A DNA stretch of 64,000 bases from Verrucomicrobiota bacterium (GCA_019510185.1 JAEKKV010000022.1:1-64000); one strand, 5' to 3'; counted from the first letter of the stretch, positions 34,540-43,642 are shown. The notes: generated by a model not told the origin, from the letters alone. Made by a program: numbers and translations.

Positions 34540-36890
34540 GGTGCGGGAGGCGTCAATCCGAAGGGGGTTTCATTGAGGTACACTCGATAATCTTTGATGC
34601 GCCCCGTATTTTTAAAATTACCGCTGCGGGGCAGGTAGCGCAGGCCGTTGACCGATTGGGTTTCTCCCAGATCGATCACGATCCGATGAGGGTAGTCCGG
34701 CTTTTTCTGGCCGAACTCCGTTTGCCAGCTGGAGGCGGGCTGGCCGTCGAGCACGTTTTCGGCGTCGCCACCGGCACCCAGCGAGTCTTCGCTGTCCACC
34801 CAGAGGATTTTCCATCCCGCCTTGGACAGCGACTGTCCAGTGCTGTCGATGGCATCCAGTTCGGCGACGGAAGCAAGCGGGACTCCTTCGATCGAACTGA
34901 GCGCCTCCAGGCACAGGTAACGTCCCTTGGCCGGCTGGCTGAAACGGGCCACCTGCCATTCGACTTCCGCGGTGAAACTGCCTGAGGCGGCGGGACTGAC
35001 ACCGGTGGCGTTGAACGTTCCCGTGGCACGGGTGCGGCGGGCAAAATCAAGCTCGGGATGAACGTCATCCAGGACGGGCTTGGCCAAGCCGGCGATGGAC
35101 GCTTTTTTCGGACCGAGGAGATCCAGCACGACAATCTCATTGCGGCCCGCCTTCAGCCAAGGGCCGGGCAGATACATCGTCTGCGTCGGTCCGATATTCC
35201 AGAAGCGGCCGAGACAGTGGCCGTTCACCCAGACGACGCCCTTGCCCCACGAATGCACATCGAGAAAGGTGTCACCGGTATTGGCGACGGTGAAGCTTCC
35301 GCGCCAAAAGGCGGCGCCAACGCCGCCGGCCGCAGGCTGATATTTCAGCGCCGCGAGCTCAGTTGTGCTGAGAGGCAGGTTGAAAACCTGCCAGCCCTTC
35401 AATTCAATCGCGGGGCTGTTGCCCGGCGTGAATTGCACCGGTGCATACACACCCTTGCGATCATAGACTTCGCGGCCGAAGTTCACGCGGCCCATCGCCT
35501 CGACGAGAATGTCCAGGTGGACGGGGGCGGTGCGCGCGGGCAGGTCGATGCGATAACGTTTGCTGCGACGGTCCATCACGCCGGCGGGTTTGCCGTCGAG
35601 GGAGATCCAGGCGAAATCATGGACCTCCTTGACCTCAAGGCTCCCGGCGGGGCCGGCGGGCAACGTTGTGCGATAGAGAATGCATCCGCGGGATTGATCG
35701 TAGAGTTCCATCGCACGGGGCGTTTCGTCGGCCCTCGGGGCGGGTAGATTGGCGGTGATCGGAGCGGTTTCGGTGAGGGCGAACGGCGCGATTTCAATCA
35801 CCGGATTGGCGGGCGGGGCAGACGGCAGGGTTTCGCCAGGTTGGAGATATTTGACGAAAAGATCATGCATGGCGGTGAACTTCGGCGTCACCCAGCCCGC
35901 CTCGCTGATCGGAGCATCGTAATCGTAGCTCGAGGTATCCGGACTGAAAGGACGGTCCGCGCCGGACCAGAGCCCGAAGGACGTGCCGCCGTGGGCCATG
36001 TAGATGCTGAAGGAGTGCCGGTGCTTCAGCATGAAATCGAGATCGGCGAGGATGGGCGCGATGCCGCCGGTGCGGTGCTTGCGTCCCCACATATCGAACC
36101 ACGCCGGGTAGTATTCGCCGTTCATGAGCGGGCCGGTCTTTTGAAACTTGCGCAAGGTCTCGAAGGATTTTTGCGCGCCGCCCGCGCCGAAATTGACGAC
36201 CTGAAACAAGTCCTCGCGATAGCCGCTACCGATGGCCCCGCCCGGATTGCAGGCAAAGAGCGGCACGTTGAAGCCGCCGTCGAGAAGCGCCTGGCGCAAC
36301 GCGCCCATGTAGCCGGCGTCCTTCCCGTAGGAGCCGTACTCGTTCTCCACTTGCACCATCAAAAGCGGACCGCCCTGAGTGATCTGCTGCGGCCCGAGCA
36401 CGCGGCCGACTTCCTTGAGAAATCGCGTGGCCGGAGTGAGAAAGAGGGGGTCTTTCGTCCGCAGGTTGATCCGGTCGTTTTTGAGCAGCCACCACGGCAG
36501 CCCGCCCATTTCCCATTCAGCGCAGGAATACGGACCCGGCCGCAGAATCACCCAAAGACCCTCTTCTTGGGCAAGGCGGCAAAACTCAGCGACATCGGCC
36601 TGGCCGCTCCAATCAAAACGCCCCTCCTCCCATTCGTGAAAATTCCAAAACAGGTACACGCAAATCGTGTTAAGCCCCATTGCGTGACACAGTTGCAGGC
36701 GGTTTCGCCAATATTCGCGAGGAACCCGGGGAAAATGAATTTCGCCGCAGCGAATGACGAATGGTTTTCCGTCCAAAAGAAACTCCTGTTCGCCGATCGC
36801 AAAGGTGTGCTTGGCGGCTGGCGCGGCTTGAGCCGACGACACGATAAAAAGTGAAAGCAAAAGGGCGAAAAGAAGGGCGGAGGATCTCAT
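34536..36890 (-). CDS. Secreted GH35 beta-galactosidase
   Basis: 784 residues from ATG 36890; signal peptide 1-22 (ending SSAQAA). The GH35 barrel is shown by FPRVPREYWRNRL, LRPGPYSCAEWEMGG, acid/base Glu at about 182 (QVENEYGSYG) and nucleophile Glu at about 257 (LMNGEYYPAWFD). Galactose-binding beta domains follow (GVVWVNGHCLGRFW). The C-terminus is an F5/8 type C-like segment that stops soon after GRIKDYRVYL, so that module is shorter than usual. It removes terminal beta-galactose. It is the first gene of the block, with an operator candidate 127 bases upstream. Confidence 0.92.
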   Translation of the reverse strand: MRSSALLFALLLSLFIVSSAQAAPAAKHTFAIGEQEFLLDGKPFVIRCGEIHFPRVPREYWRNRLQLCHAMGLNTICVYLFWNFHEWEEGRFDWSGQADVAEFCRLAQEEGLWVILRPGPYSCAEWEMGGLPWWLLKNDRINLRTKDPLFLTPATRFLKEVGRVLGPQQITQGGPLLMVQVENEYGSYGKDAGYMGALRQALLDGGFNVPLFACNPGGAIGSGYREDLFQVVNFGAGGAQKSFETLRKFQKTGPLMNGEYYPAWFDMWGRKHRTGGIAPILADLDFMLKHRHSFSIYMAHGGTSFGLWSGADRPFSPDTSSYDYDAPISEAGWVTPKFTAMHDLFVKYLQPGETLPSAPPANPVIEIAPFALTETAPITANLPAPRADETPRAMELYDQSRGCILYRTTLPAGPAGSLEVKEVHDFAWISLDGKPAGVMDRRSKRYRIDLPARTAPVHLDILVEAMGRVNFGREVYDRKGVYAPVQFTPGNSPAIELKGWQVFNLPLSTTELAALKYQPAAGGVGAAFWRGSFTVANTGDTFLDVHSWGKGVVWVNGHCLGRFWNIGPTQTMYLPGPWLKAGRNEIVVLDLLGPKKASIAGLAKPVLDDVHPELDFARRTRATGTFNATGVSPAASGSFTAEVEWQVARFSQPAKGRYLCLEALSSIEGVPLASVAELDAIDSTGQSLSKAGWKILWVDSEDSLGAGGDAENVLDGQPASSWQTEFGQKKPDYPHRIVIDLGETQSVNGLRYLPRSGNFKNTGRIKDYRVYLNETPFGLTPPAP

Positions 36891-37100
36891 GGAAAGTAAC
36901 TTATGATGAAGCGACGCTTGAGGTTGGGTCATGCAGGGGCGGAAAGGGGCAAGATGTCGCTATCAAGGGAGATATGAGCCTGAACGTGGTGACAGATGTG
37001 GGCCGACTCAATCGGTGCGTTAATTGTAACGCGAGAACGGAAAAGATGGGATTGCCGGAGCTCAAGTTGCGATTTTCGCAGCGTCTTCCTACCATGCATC
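36891..37100. promoter_or_regulatory. Divergent promoter region between GH35 and the M48 gene
   Basis: 210 bases that must carry promoters for both directions. The only clear element is the perfect inverted repeat at 37017-37032, 127 bases from the GH35 start and 69 bases from the M48 start. No convincing -10/-35 pair was identified. Confidence 0.5.
37017..37032 (-). promoter_or_regulatory. Inverted-repeat operator candidate, site 4 (perfect half-sites)
   Basis: GCGTTA-ATTG-TAACGC on the + strand: two perfect 6-base half-sites around a 4-base spacer. This is the most symmetrical of the four sites and stands before the first gene of the carbohydrate block. Confidence 0.6.
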
Positions 37101-37895
37101 ATGGAAGGTTTCCGAATCGGAATGGGCGTCATCGCCATGGGAGTGTTCGCTGGCTGCGCGACGAACCCGGAGAGCGGGCGTTCGCAACTCATGCTGGTGT
37201 CGCCCGGACAGGAGACCCAGATGGGGCTGGCGACCTTCGATCAGATCAAGCGGCAGGAAAAAATTTCAGCCGACCCCGCCGCCAATGCGCGCGTACAACG
37301 CGTGGGCCGACGCATTGCCGCTTCGGTCGGCCGCGAGATTCCCAATGCGCAATGGGAGTTCGTGGTGTTCGACTCTCCGCAGATAAACGCGTTTGCGTTG
37401 CCCGGTGGGAAGGTCGGCGTTTACACGGGCCTGATCAAATTGGCCGCCAGCGATGACGAACTTGCCATCGTGATGGGACACGAAATCGCCCATGTGACCT
37501 CCCGCCACGGGGCCGAACGCACCTCGCAAAATTATGCCCTCGCCGGCGTCGGCCTGATCGCCGCGCTCGGCTTGGAGGCAAAACAGGTCGATCCGGAAGA
37601 GCGCAACTTCATCCTGGCCGCTTATGGCGTCGGCGCCCAAGTGGGCGTCGCTCTGCCGTTTTCCCGCCTGCAAGAAACCGAGGCCGACACCATCGGCTTG
37701 CGTTTTGCGGCGGGCGCCGGTTACGACCCGCGGGCGGCCGCCTTATTCTGGAGAAAGATGGCCGCCCAGGGCGGCGCGAAACCGCCCGTGCTGCTTTCAA
37801 CGCATCCCTCGGACGCCTCGCGTATCCGGAATCTGGAGCAGCTCGCGCCGCAATACCTGCCGCTCTACGAGGCAAACCGCGGGCGTTACCCCTGA
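37101..37895 (+). CDS. M48-family metalloprotease lipoprotein
   Basis: 264 residues from ATG 37101. Lipobox VFAGC puts the lipidated Cys at 19, so the protein is membrane-tethered in the periplasm. The zinc site is HEIAH (His127, Glu128, His131) with the third ligand Glu192 in ETEAD. NAFALPGGKVGVYTG before it is the usual M48 substrate-strand motif. Proteins of this kind (LoiP/YcaL/BepA-like) degrade or assist misfolded outer-membrane proteins. It is divergent from the carbohydrate block. The frame is open upstream to 36996 without a better start. Confidence 0.88.
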   Translation: MEGFRIGMGVIAMGVFAGCATNPESGRSQLMLVSPGQETQMGLATFDQIKRQEKISADPAANARVQRVGRRIAASVGREIPNAQWEFVVFDSPQINAFALPGGKVGVYTGLIKLAASDDELAIVMGHEIAHVTSRHGAERTSQNYALAGVGLIAALGLEAKQVDPEERNFILAAYGVGAQVGVALPFSRLQETEADTIGLRFAAGAGYDPRAAALFWRKMAAQGGAKPPVLLSTHPSDASRIRNLEQLAPQYLPLYEANRGRYP

Positions 37896-38011
37896 CGCAC
37901 CTCGATCACGTTGGTACCGCAACAGGCGCAGCCGAGCGGTACGATGAAGCGGGTTTGATGGGGCGTCGTTTCTGGCTAGCGCACCGCCGGGGATTTCGCC
38001 ACGTTGGCCGA

Positions 38012-39388
38012 ATGTTCGATCCCGTCGAAAAACTAAAGGAGTTCATCCGTCATCCCAGCGTTTCCGCCGATCCGGCCTTCAAAGCCGGCATGCAGGGCGC
38101 CCAGACTTTTGTTTCCGATCTGCTCACCTCCATCGGCTTCGCAGTCGAGGTGGTCAAAACCGACCTGCATCCCATTATTCTGGCAACACGCGGCACCAAC
38201 CCCGCATGGCCCCATGTGATCATCTACGGTCATTACGACGTACAGCCGGCCGATCCGCTCAACCTCTGGAAATCGCCCGCCTTCGAGCCGGAAATCCGCG
38301 GGAACCGCCTTTATGGTCGTGGTTCGGCCGATAACAAAGGCCCCCTCATGACGCATATCGCCGCCGTCGCCAGGCTGCTGGAGCGACGTCCGGATCTGCC
38401 GCTGCGCATCACTTTCATGATCGAGGGTGAAGAAGAGATGGGCAGCCCGAGCTTCCCCAACTTCCTTGAACGCTACAGTGATCAGCTCAAGAAGGCGGAT
38501 TTCGTGTACCTTTCCGACACGGGGATTCCCGCCCCGGACCAAATCGTGATCACATGCGGTCTGCGCGGCCTCGTGTTATGCGACGTGGTGGTGACGGGGC
38601 CGAAGAGCGACCTGCATTCCGGTCTGCATGGAGGCGTTCTGCGGAACCCAATCCAAGCCGTCGCGGAGTTATGCGCCTCGTTGCATACGCCCGACGGACT
38701 CGTGAATATTCCTGGGTTCTATGCCGACGTGGCCGGAGTGGAACCTTGGGAACGGGAGCAAATTCAAAAACTCGGCAACGATCCGGAGAAGTACCGCGAG
38801 TTTCTGGGCATCCCGGCGTTTCACACACCGCCCGGCTACACGCCGTTCGAAGCAACCCGCGTGCTGCCGACCCTGGAGTTCAATGGCATCGGCGGCGGCT
38901 ACCAGGGCGAAGGCACCAAGACCGTTATCCCGAGCAAGGCCTTCGTGAAAATAAGCTGCCGGTTGGTGGCCAATCAAAATCCAGCGAAGATTCGCGACCT
39001 GCTCTATGCCTCGATCCGGGAACGCATGCCGGCCGATGTAACCTATGAGATCATCGATCAACACGAAGGCACGCCGTATGTGGTGGTGCCGCCGGATCGC
39101 TCGAACACGCCCCAAAATCAGTCCCCCGTGCTGGCGAAAGCGTTTCGTGCGGCGGACCAGGCGATCGGCGAGGTATTCGGCAAATCTCCGCTCTACCTTC
39201 GCGAGGGCGGCAGCGTGCCGATCATCGCTGATATTAAACGCGTGACCGGGCTAGATTCCGTCATGATGGGGTTGTTCCTGCCCGAGGACAACCTGCATGC
39301 CCCCAATGAGAGTTTTAATCTCACCGTGATGGAAAAAGGCATGCGCGCCTCCGAGAAAATTCTCGAATCCATCGCCGGGCCGGAGTGA
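38012..39388 (+). CDS. M20-family metallopeptidase (dipeptidase)
   Basis: 458 residues, cytoplasmic. IYGHYDVQPAD (His74, Asp76) and YGRGSADNKG give the first zinc ligands and the bridging Asp. EGEEEMGSPS holds the catalytic base Glu and the next ligand, and a late His is in NLHAPNE. The long dimerisation lid (about 190-330) with SDLHSGLHGG is that of the carnosinase/PepV-like M20 group annotated as dipeptidase. The start ATG 38012 begins with MFDPVEKLKEFIRHPSVS, the normal N-terminus of the family. It lies 116 bases after the M48 gene. Confidence 0.9.
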   Translation: MFDPVEKLKEFIRHPSVSADPAFKAGMQGAQTFVSDLLTSIGFAVEVVKTDLHPIILATRGTNPAWPHVIIYGHYDVQPADPLNLWKSPAFEPEIRGNRLYGRGSADNKGPLMTHIAAVARLLERRPDLPLRITFMIEGEEEMGSPSFPNFLERYSDQLKKADFVYLSDTGIPAPDQIVITCGLRGLVLCDVVVTGPKSDLHSGLHGGVLRNPIQAVAELCASLHTPDGLVNIPGFYADVAGVEPWEREQIQKLGNDPEKYREFLGIPAFHTPPGYTPFEATRVLPTLEFNGIGGGYQGEGTKTVIPSKAFVKISCRLVANQNPAKIRDLLYASIRERMPADVTYEIIDQHEGTPYVVVPPDRSNTPQNQSPVLAKAFRAADQAIGEVFGKSPLYLREGGSVPIIADIKRVTGLDSVMMGLFLPEDNLHAPNESFNLTVMEKGMRASEKILESIAGPE

Positions 39389-39428
39389 CGCGCGAAGGAT
39401 CTACGTCCAGGCCGGCGAGGGGAAGAAT

Positions 39429-39947
39429 TCAACTCGCGATGCGACCCGCATGCTCGTGGCCGCCGTACGTGCTCAGCTGACCGAGGCAAATGTGCTTCGC
39501 CATTTGAAAACGTTCAAATTCCACCCCGAAGTGAATGACGGTTTCAGCTTTCACAACTTCGTACCCCTTTTTTTGAAAAAAGGGACGACTGATCCGGCTC
39601 GCCTCGGTCTGTATTTCGGAAACGTGCTGCAATTGCGCGCACTGCTCAAGGGCGTCATAGATTTGTGAGCCGACGCCCTGGCGATTATGGGCGCCATCTG
39701 TATACAAAAATGCGATATGGTGGTAGGGCTCCAGTTGCCCGAAGGCAATGATCTTGCTGGCTTCCTCCATCACGAGGGTGACGCCGCGGGATAAACGAAT
39801 GCGAAATTCATTTATATCCAGCGGATGGCGGGCCCAAGCTTCGACTTGGTCCTCGGAGTAGGCAACAGGACCGATCCGACGAACAGCGTCGCGATAGACG
39901 CCGGCAATGGCTTCAGCATCAGCAGGCATGAAAACACGCAGGTGCAT
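39429..39947 (-). CDS. GNAT-family N-acetyltransferase
   Basis: 172 residues from ATG 39947. The GNAT core is seen in ITFG-like strand IIAFGQLEPYHHIAFLYTD followed by the acetyl-CoA loop NRQGVGSQIYDAL (about 93-105), and SRPFFQKKGYEVV near the end. This resembles the YafP-like GNAT subgroup with the ending ASxxSRPFFxKxGY. Substrate unknown. It is convergent with the M20 gene, 40 bases apart. About 180 bases upstream separate it from the signalling operon. Confidence 0.85.
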   Translation of the reverse strand: MHLRVFMPADAEAIAGVYRDAVRRIGPVAYSEDQVEAWARHPLDINEFRIRLSRGVTLVMEEASKIIAFGQLEPYHHIAFLYTDGAHNRQGVGSQIYDALEQCAQLQHVSEIQTEASRISRPFFQKKGYEVVKAETVIHFGVEFERFQMAKHICLGQLSTYGGHEHAGRIAS

Positions 39948-40128
39948 TTTTGAAGGAGGACACGGGTGATGACCAGGGGCCGCACCCTTGCAGTCCCCGA
40001 TCTGCGAGAATTGCCAACGACTTGAGAACAGCGCGTTCGCGCCTATTTTCCAAGCCAAATAGGTCGCCGCAACCTAGGCATCATTCCCTATATTACGCCC
40101 ATCCTACGCACGCACGCCGCCCACCCGA
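39948..40128. other. Intergenic region after the hybrid kinase
   Basis: 181 bases. GCGCG-TT-CGCGC (40031-40042) can form a short stem but lacks a T tract. No promoter or gene is recognised. Confidence 0.3.
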
Positions 40129-41409
40129 TCACGGAACCTTGCAGGGAAGGGTAAGGGTGAAAATGCTACCACCCGTCTGACGGTTACGGTATTGGATGCC
40201 TCCGCCCAGATGTTCGGCGATTCGCTTGGCAAGAGTCAGGCCGATGCCAATGCCGTCGTGCTTGCGATTCAGCTCAAGGTCGCCAGGGCTGAAGAGTTCG
40301 TAAAGCTGGGTGAGCTGGGGATTTTGAATGCCGGGTCCCGTATCTTGGACTTCCGCGATAAAGAAGCGGTTCTCCTGAAGGTTCAGGCGGATGCTCACCT
40401 GGCCTTGGTGGGTGAATTTGACCGCGTTTTCCACCACGTTTGAAAGAGCCTCGGAGAGCTTGAAGATCTCGCCATTGAAATACAGCGCGGGCGGGCAGCG
40501 ATTCTCCACCTTGAAAGAGATGCCCTTGAGAATGGCCTGCTCTCGATGGGCGATAACGGCTTGCTCGACCACATCGGAGAGCTGGATGAGGTGTTGTTCG
40601 GCCGAGGGCTGGCGGTCGATTTGCAGATAAAGCAGGATGCGGGAAAACAGCCGGTTGAGACGCTCCGATGATTCGAGCACAATCCGTCCCATTTCGGCCA
40701 GTTCGGCGTCGGCGGACAATTCGATCACGGAGGCTGCGCCGAGAATACCGTTGAGCGGCGTGTTGAGTTCGTGACTTACGCAGCGAAGAAAATCGCTTTT
40801 GGTCCGGCTGGCCGACTCGGCTTTGACCAAGGCGACCTCCAGCTCCCCCTTGGCCTGTTCAAGCTCGTTCGTCCGCTGCTGCACGCGGGCTTCGAGATTG
40901 GCCATGAGCGCCCGGTTTTCCTCCGACAACATCCACTTGTGACAGAGGGCGTGGGCGAGTTGCTGGACCTCCACGGGGTCGAAGGGTTTTTTCAGGATCA
41001 GTAGGCCGTCGCTGTCGCGGAAACGGCGCGAAATATCGGCGAACGAGTAATCGGCGTAAGCGGTGCAGAGGACCACCTGAAGCGAGGGATCGATGGCGCG
41101 AAGGCGCTCCGCCGTCTCCACACCATCGATTCCCGGGGGCATGCGCACGTCGAGGAAAACCATGGCAAAAGGACGGCCTTCGGCACGCGCCCGGGTCACC
41201 GACTGGATGGCATCCTCGCCCTGCACCACGGTTTCAATCTGAAAGGGTGGACGCTGGGGCGAATTTTGCGTGGCCAAATGAGGGGCGAACTCCTCCATTC
41301 CGGCCATCGTATCCAAAGCGAGTCCCTTCGGATTCAGGATCTTTTTGTAGTCATCGTGAATGGCGGGCAGGTCATCGGCGATGAGGATGCGGCGATTGGC
41401 GGAAGTCAT
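40129..41409 (-). CDS. REC-histidine kinase hybrid (response regulator with kinase output)
   Basis: 426 residues, no membrane segment. An N-terminal receiver domain (about 7-150) has the acidic pair Asp12/Asp13, phosphoacceptor Asp87 in VFLDVRMPPG and the conserved Lys in LKKPFDP. A coiled coil (about 160-205) leads to HisKA with His213 in CVSHELNTPLNG. The ATPase domain has the N box VVENAVKF, DTGPGI and GIGLTLAK. It can thus receive phosphate at Asp87 and autophosphorylate at His213. Its start overlaps the stop of the membrane kinase by ATGA (41406-41409). It is the last gene of the receptor operon, and the final output protein is not evident. Confidence 0.9.
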   Translation of the reverse strand: MTSANRRILIADDLPAIHDDYKKILNPKGLALDTMAGMEEFAPHLATQNSPQRPPFQIETVVQGEDAIQSVTRARAEGRPFAMVFLDVRMPPGIDGVETAERLRAIDPSLQVVLCTAYADYSFADISRRFRDSDGLLILKKPFDPVEVQQLAHALCHKWMLSEENRALMANLEARVQQRTNELEQAKGELEVALVKAESASRTKSDFLRCVSHELNTPLNGILGAASVIELSADAELAEMGRIVLESSERLNRLFSRILLYLQIDRQPSAEQHLIQLSDVVEQAVIAHREQAILKGISFKVENRCPPALYFNGEIFKLSEALSNVVENAVKFTHQGQVSIRLNLQENRFFIAEVQDTGPGIQNPQLTQLYELFSPGDLELNRKHDGIGIGLTLAKRIAEHLGGGIQYRNRQTGGSIFTLTLPCKVP

Positions 41410-43028
41410 GACGAAGAGGATGCGTGGCGAGGGAGGTTGAGGGTGAAAGTGGCCCCTTGTCCGGGGCCGCCACTGTGAACATGGAGGCTGCCGCCCATGA
41501 TTCGGGCGGCGTTGGCTGCATTATGCAGGCCGAACCCATGGCCTTCTTTTTTGGTAGTGAATCCGTAGGAGAAAATGGAAACAAGCTGGTGGGTGGCAAT
41601 CCCGCAGCCGTTGTCGATCACGGCAACAGAGATGTTCTCGCCGGCTACCGGCCCGATCTGGATGCGGAGAATTTTGGCCGGTGCCTGCGCCTCGTCCATG
41701 GCGGCCCGGGCATTGGAGATGAGGTTGATGAGGATCTGAACGACGGAGCTACGGTCCGCGCAGGCGTGGAGGGGGTCTTCGCCGATCGCCTCGACGTGCA
41801 GATCGACGCCCTGCACGTCGCTTTTGCTGAGCAAGAGAGCGTCTTGGACGGCATCCCGCAAATCGAACGGCTCGATAACGGTGGCGGTTTTGGCGAGTGA
41901 TTGCTGACGGGAGACAATGTCCTTCAGGTGATCCACGCCCGTACGCAGCGCGGCGAGTTCGCCGGCGGCCTCATCCATCTGGGCGACGGTCAGGCGGGCG
42001 AGGGAGGCCGCGAAGTTTTTCACGCTGGCGCCGACGGGGTGGGCGGCGAAGACGGCGGCGGCATTGGCCGGCGGAGCGATGAGGAAATCGCGCAGTGTGG
42101 TCGCGGTCTCGCGCGCCTGGTCGCGAACGTGCGTAAACAGCAGCTCGGTTGAAACGTTGATGCTGTTGAGCGCGTTTCCAATGTTGTGGAGAACGCCGGT
42201 AGCCACCTCGGCCATGCCGGCCTCGCGGGAGAGACGCATCATCTCGCGATTATTTTCACGCAAAAGCTGCTCGGCGACCTCGCGATCATGCACTTCCTTG
42301 CGCACGACCGTGAGCTGGTGGGCGAGCGTCTCGCTCTTTTCGGCCAGCTCCGCGTCGCGCCGGCCGATTTCCTCCAGCATGGCGTTAAACGCCAGCGCCA
42401 GTTCCCGGATTTCGGCGGGGCCTTCCAGGGACACGCGGACGTCGTAATTTTTGCTGGCGGTCACATCCCCGGCGGTTTCCGCGAGCGATTGGAGAGGTGT
42501 GGCGACAGCCTGGTGAAACCGGGCCGCCAAAAAAAACGCGAGCATGGCCGCGAGAAGAATGCCGGCGGCGTACACCGACACCCACACGAGAATCGCCTGG
42601 CGAAGTTCAGCCGGATACCGGCTGATCAGCAACAGATGCCCGTAGGGCTCCCCTTTGTAGGAAACATCCACCAAGTCCGCGGAAAACCCGTCGTTCAAGC
42701 GGGCGTCGGGCGGCACCAGCGGCGTTTCACCGTAGCTCACAAAGCGGACATTGTCTTTGTCATACAGGGCGGCGGACGAGATCGATGGATCGTGGATGAG
42801 CGAGGCGAGCAGCTCGGTCGCAGCGGGCTTGTCGTTAAACGCCAGAGCGGCGGAGGCGTTCGTTGCGATGACCTGGGAAGTCGCCTGAAACGACTGGCTG
42901 AGCTTGGCCCTGAACTGGCTGATATGATTGGCGAGGAGCGCACCGCCGACGGGAAGGAGCACGGCCAGACAAATGAAAAACGCGAACAAGAGCACCTGCC
43001 GATGGATGGAGTTGATCCGCGGCTTCAT
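41406..43028 (-). CDS. Membrane histidine kinase with CHASE8-like sensor and HAMP
   Basis: 540 residues. Transmembrane helix about 11-32, periplasmic domain about 33-145 (LSQSFQATSQVIATNASAAL..FND, the CHASE8 pattern found in YfiN/TpbB), second helix about 146-168, then HAMP (about 170-225) and coiled coil. The H box is the variant GVLHNIGNALNSI (His at about 281). The ATPase domain has NLISNARAAMDE, DNGCGI and GHGFGLH. It probably senses the adjacent YfiR-like protein in the periplasm. Both ends overlap neighbouring genes by four bases. Confidence 0.88.
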   Translation of the reverse strand: MKPRINSIHRQVLLFAFFICLAVLLPVGGALLANHISQFRAKLSQSFQATSQVIATNASAALAFNDKPAATELLASLIHDPSISSAALYDKDNVRFVSYGETPLVPPDARLNDGFSADLVDVSYKGEPYGHLLLISRYPAELRQAILVWVSVYAAGILLAAMLAFFLAARFHQAVATPLQSLAETAGDVTASKNYDVRVSLEGPAEIRELALAFNAMLEEIGRRDAELAEKSETLAHQLTVVRKEVHDREVAEQLLRENNREMMRLSREAGMAEVATGVLHNIGNALNSINVSTELLFTHVRDQARETATTLRDFLIAPPANAAAVFAAHPVGASVKNFAASLARLTVAQMDEAAGELAALRTGVDHLKDIVSRQQSLAKTATVIEPFDLRDAVQDALLLSKSDVQGVDLHVEAIGEDPLHACADRSSVVQILINLISNARAAMDEAQAPAKILRIQIGPVAGENISVAVIDNGCGIATHQLVSIFSYGFTTKKEGHGFGLHNAANAARIMGGSLHVHSGGPGQGATFTLNLPRHASSSS

Positions 43029-43642
43029 TGCGAAGGCGGGTTTACGTTTGCCGTGGGATTCACGATGCGGGCGAGCGCGAGCAAGCGAGAGCTTAGCCGA
43101 AGGCCAACTGATTCGGCGGTGCGCGGGGCGATTTCGAACCGGAGATTATTACCCTCCGCATAGAAATTAATGATGCCTCCTTTGTTTAAAAATCCGGGCT
43201 CACTCGCGACTGTAAGCACGGCTTTTCCACGGACAGCGGCGAGCCATTCCTCAGTGGTAACAACCACCGCTTCCGACCTGGGCGGGGCCGCTTGCACGTA
43301 AATCACCTGGCAGTCGCTCACGTCACCGATGGTGGTCAGGCGGCGCACACGGATGGTCCGCCCCTGAACCAATTTGCCATCCGCGACTTTCCAGAGCTGG
43401 TCTTCAAGCTCGTGGTTGCCGGCAATCCCGATGACGAACGAAGCTCCGCCGGAAGAAGACGGCCATTCGGTAAAGCGGATGAAATTGATGATGTAAGCGG
43501 CCTTGACAGCGTCGGCCGAGAACACCGCGGAAGGAGAGGGCGCGGAGCCTGACTGGGCGCCAGCCGACGCGGCAAAGGCGGCCATCACCAAGCCTGCGCA
43601 AAAAAATTGGCGCCAGCAACGCATGACCGGGCCTGCTCGCAT
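43025..43642 (-). CDS. YfiR-family periplasmic protein (DUF4154)
   Basis: 205 residues, signal peptide about 1-29 (ending ASAGAQ). The YfiR pattern is clear: VKAAYIINFIRFTEWP at the start of the mature protein, GKLVQGRTIRVRRL, CQVIYVQA, and VLTVASEPGFLNKGGIINFYAEGNNLRFEI. In Pseudomonas YfiR binds the periplasmic domain of the diguanylate cyclase YfiN and represses it, and is itself captured by the lipoprotein YfiB. Here the partner would be the CHASE8 kinase. The ATG overlaps the receptor stop by one base (TAATG) and the end overlaps the kinase by four. Confidence 0.9.
   Translation of the reverse strand: MRAGPVMRCWRQFFCAGLVMAAFAASAGAQSGSAPSPSAVFSADAVKAAYIINFIRFTEWPSSSGGASFVIGIAGNHELEDQLWKVADGKLVQGRTIRVRRLTTIGDVSDCQVIYVQAAPPRSEAVVVTTEEWLAAVRGKAVLTVASEPGFLNKGGIINFYAEGNNLRFEIAPRTAESVGLRLSSRLLALARIVNPTANVNPPSQ

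Noticed and set aside
39562..39583. Near-palindrome CCCTTTTTTTGAAAAAAGGG as a terminator
   Set aside because: It lies inside the GNAT coding sequence and encodes the conserved PFFQKKGY stretch. The stem is mostly A-T.
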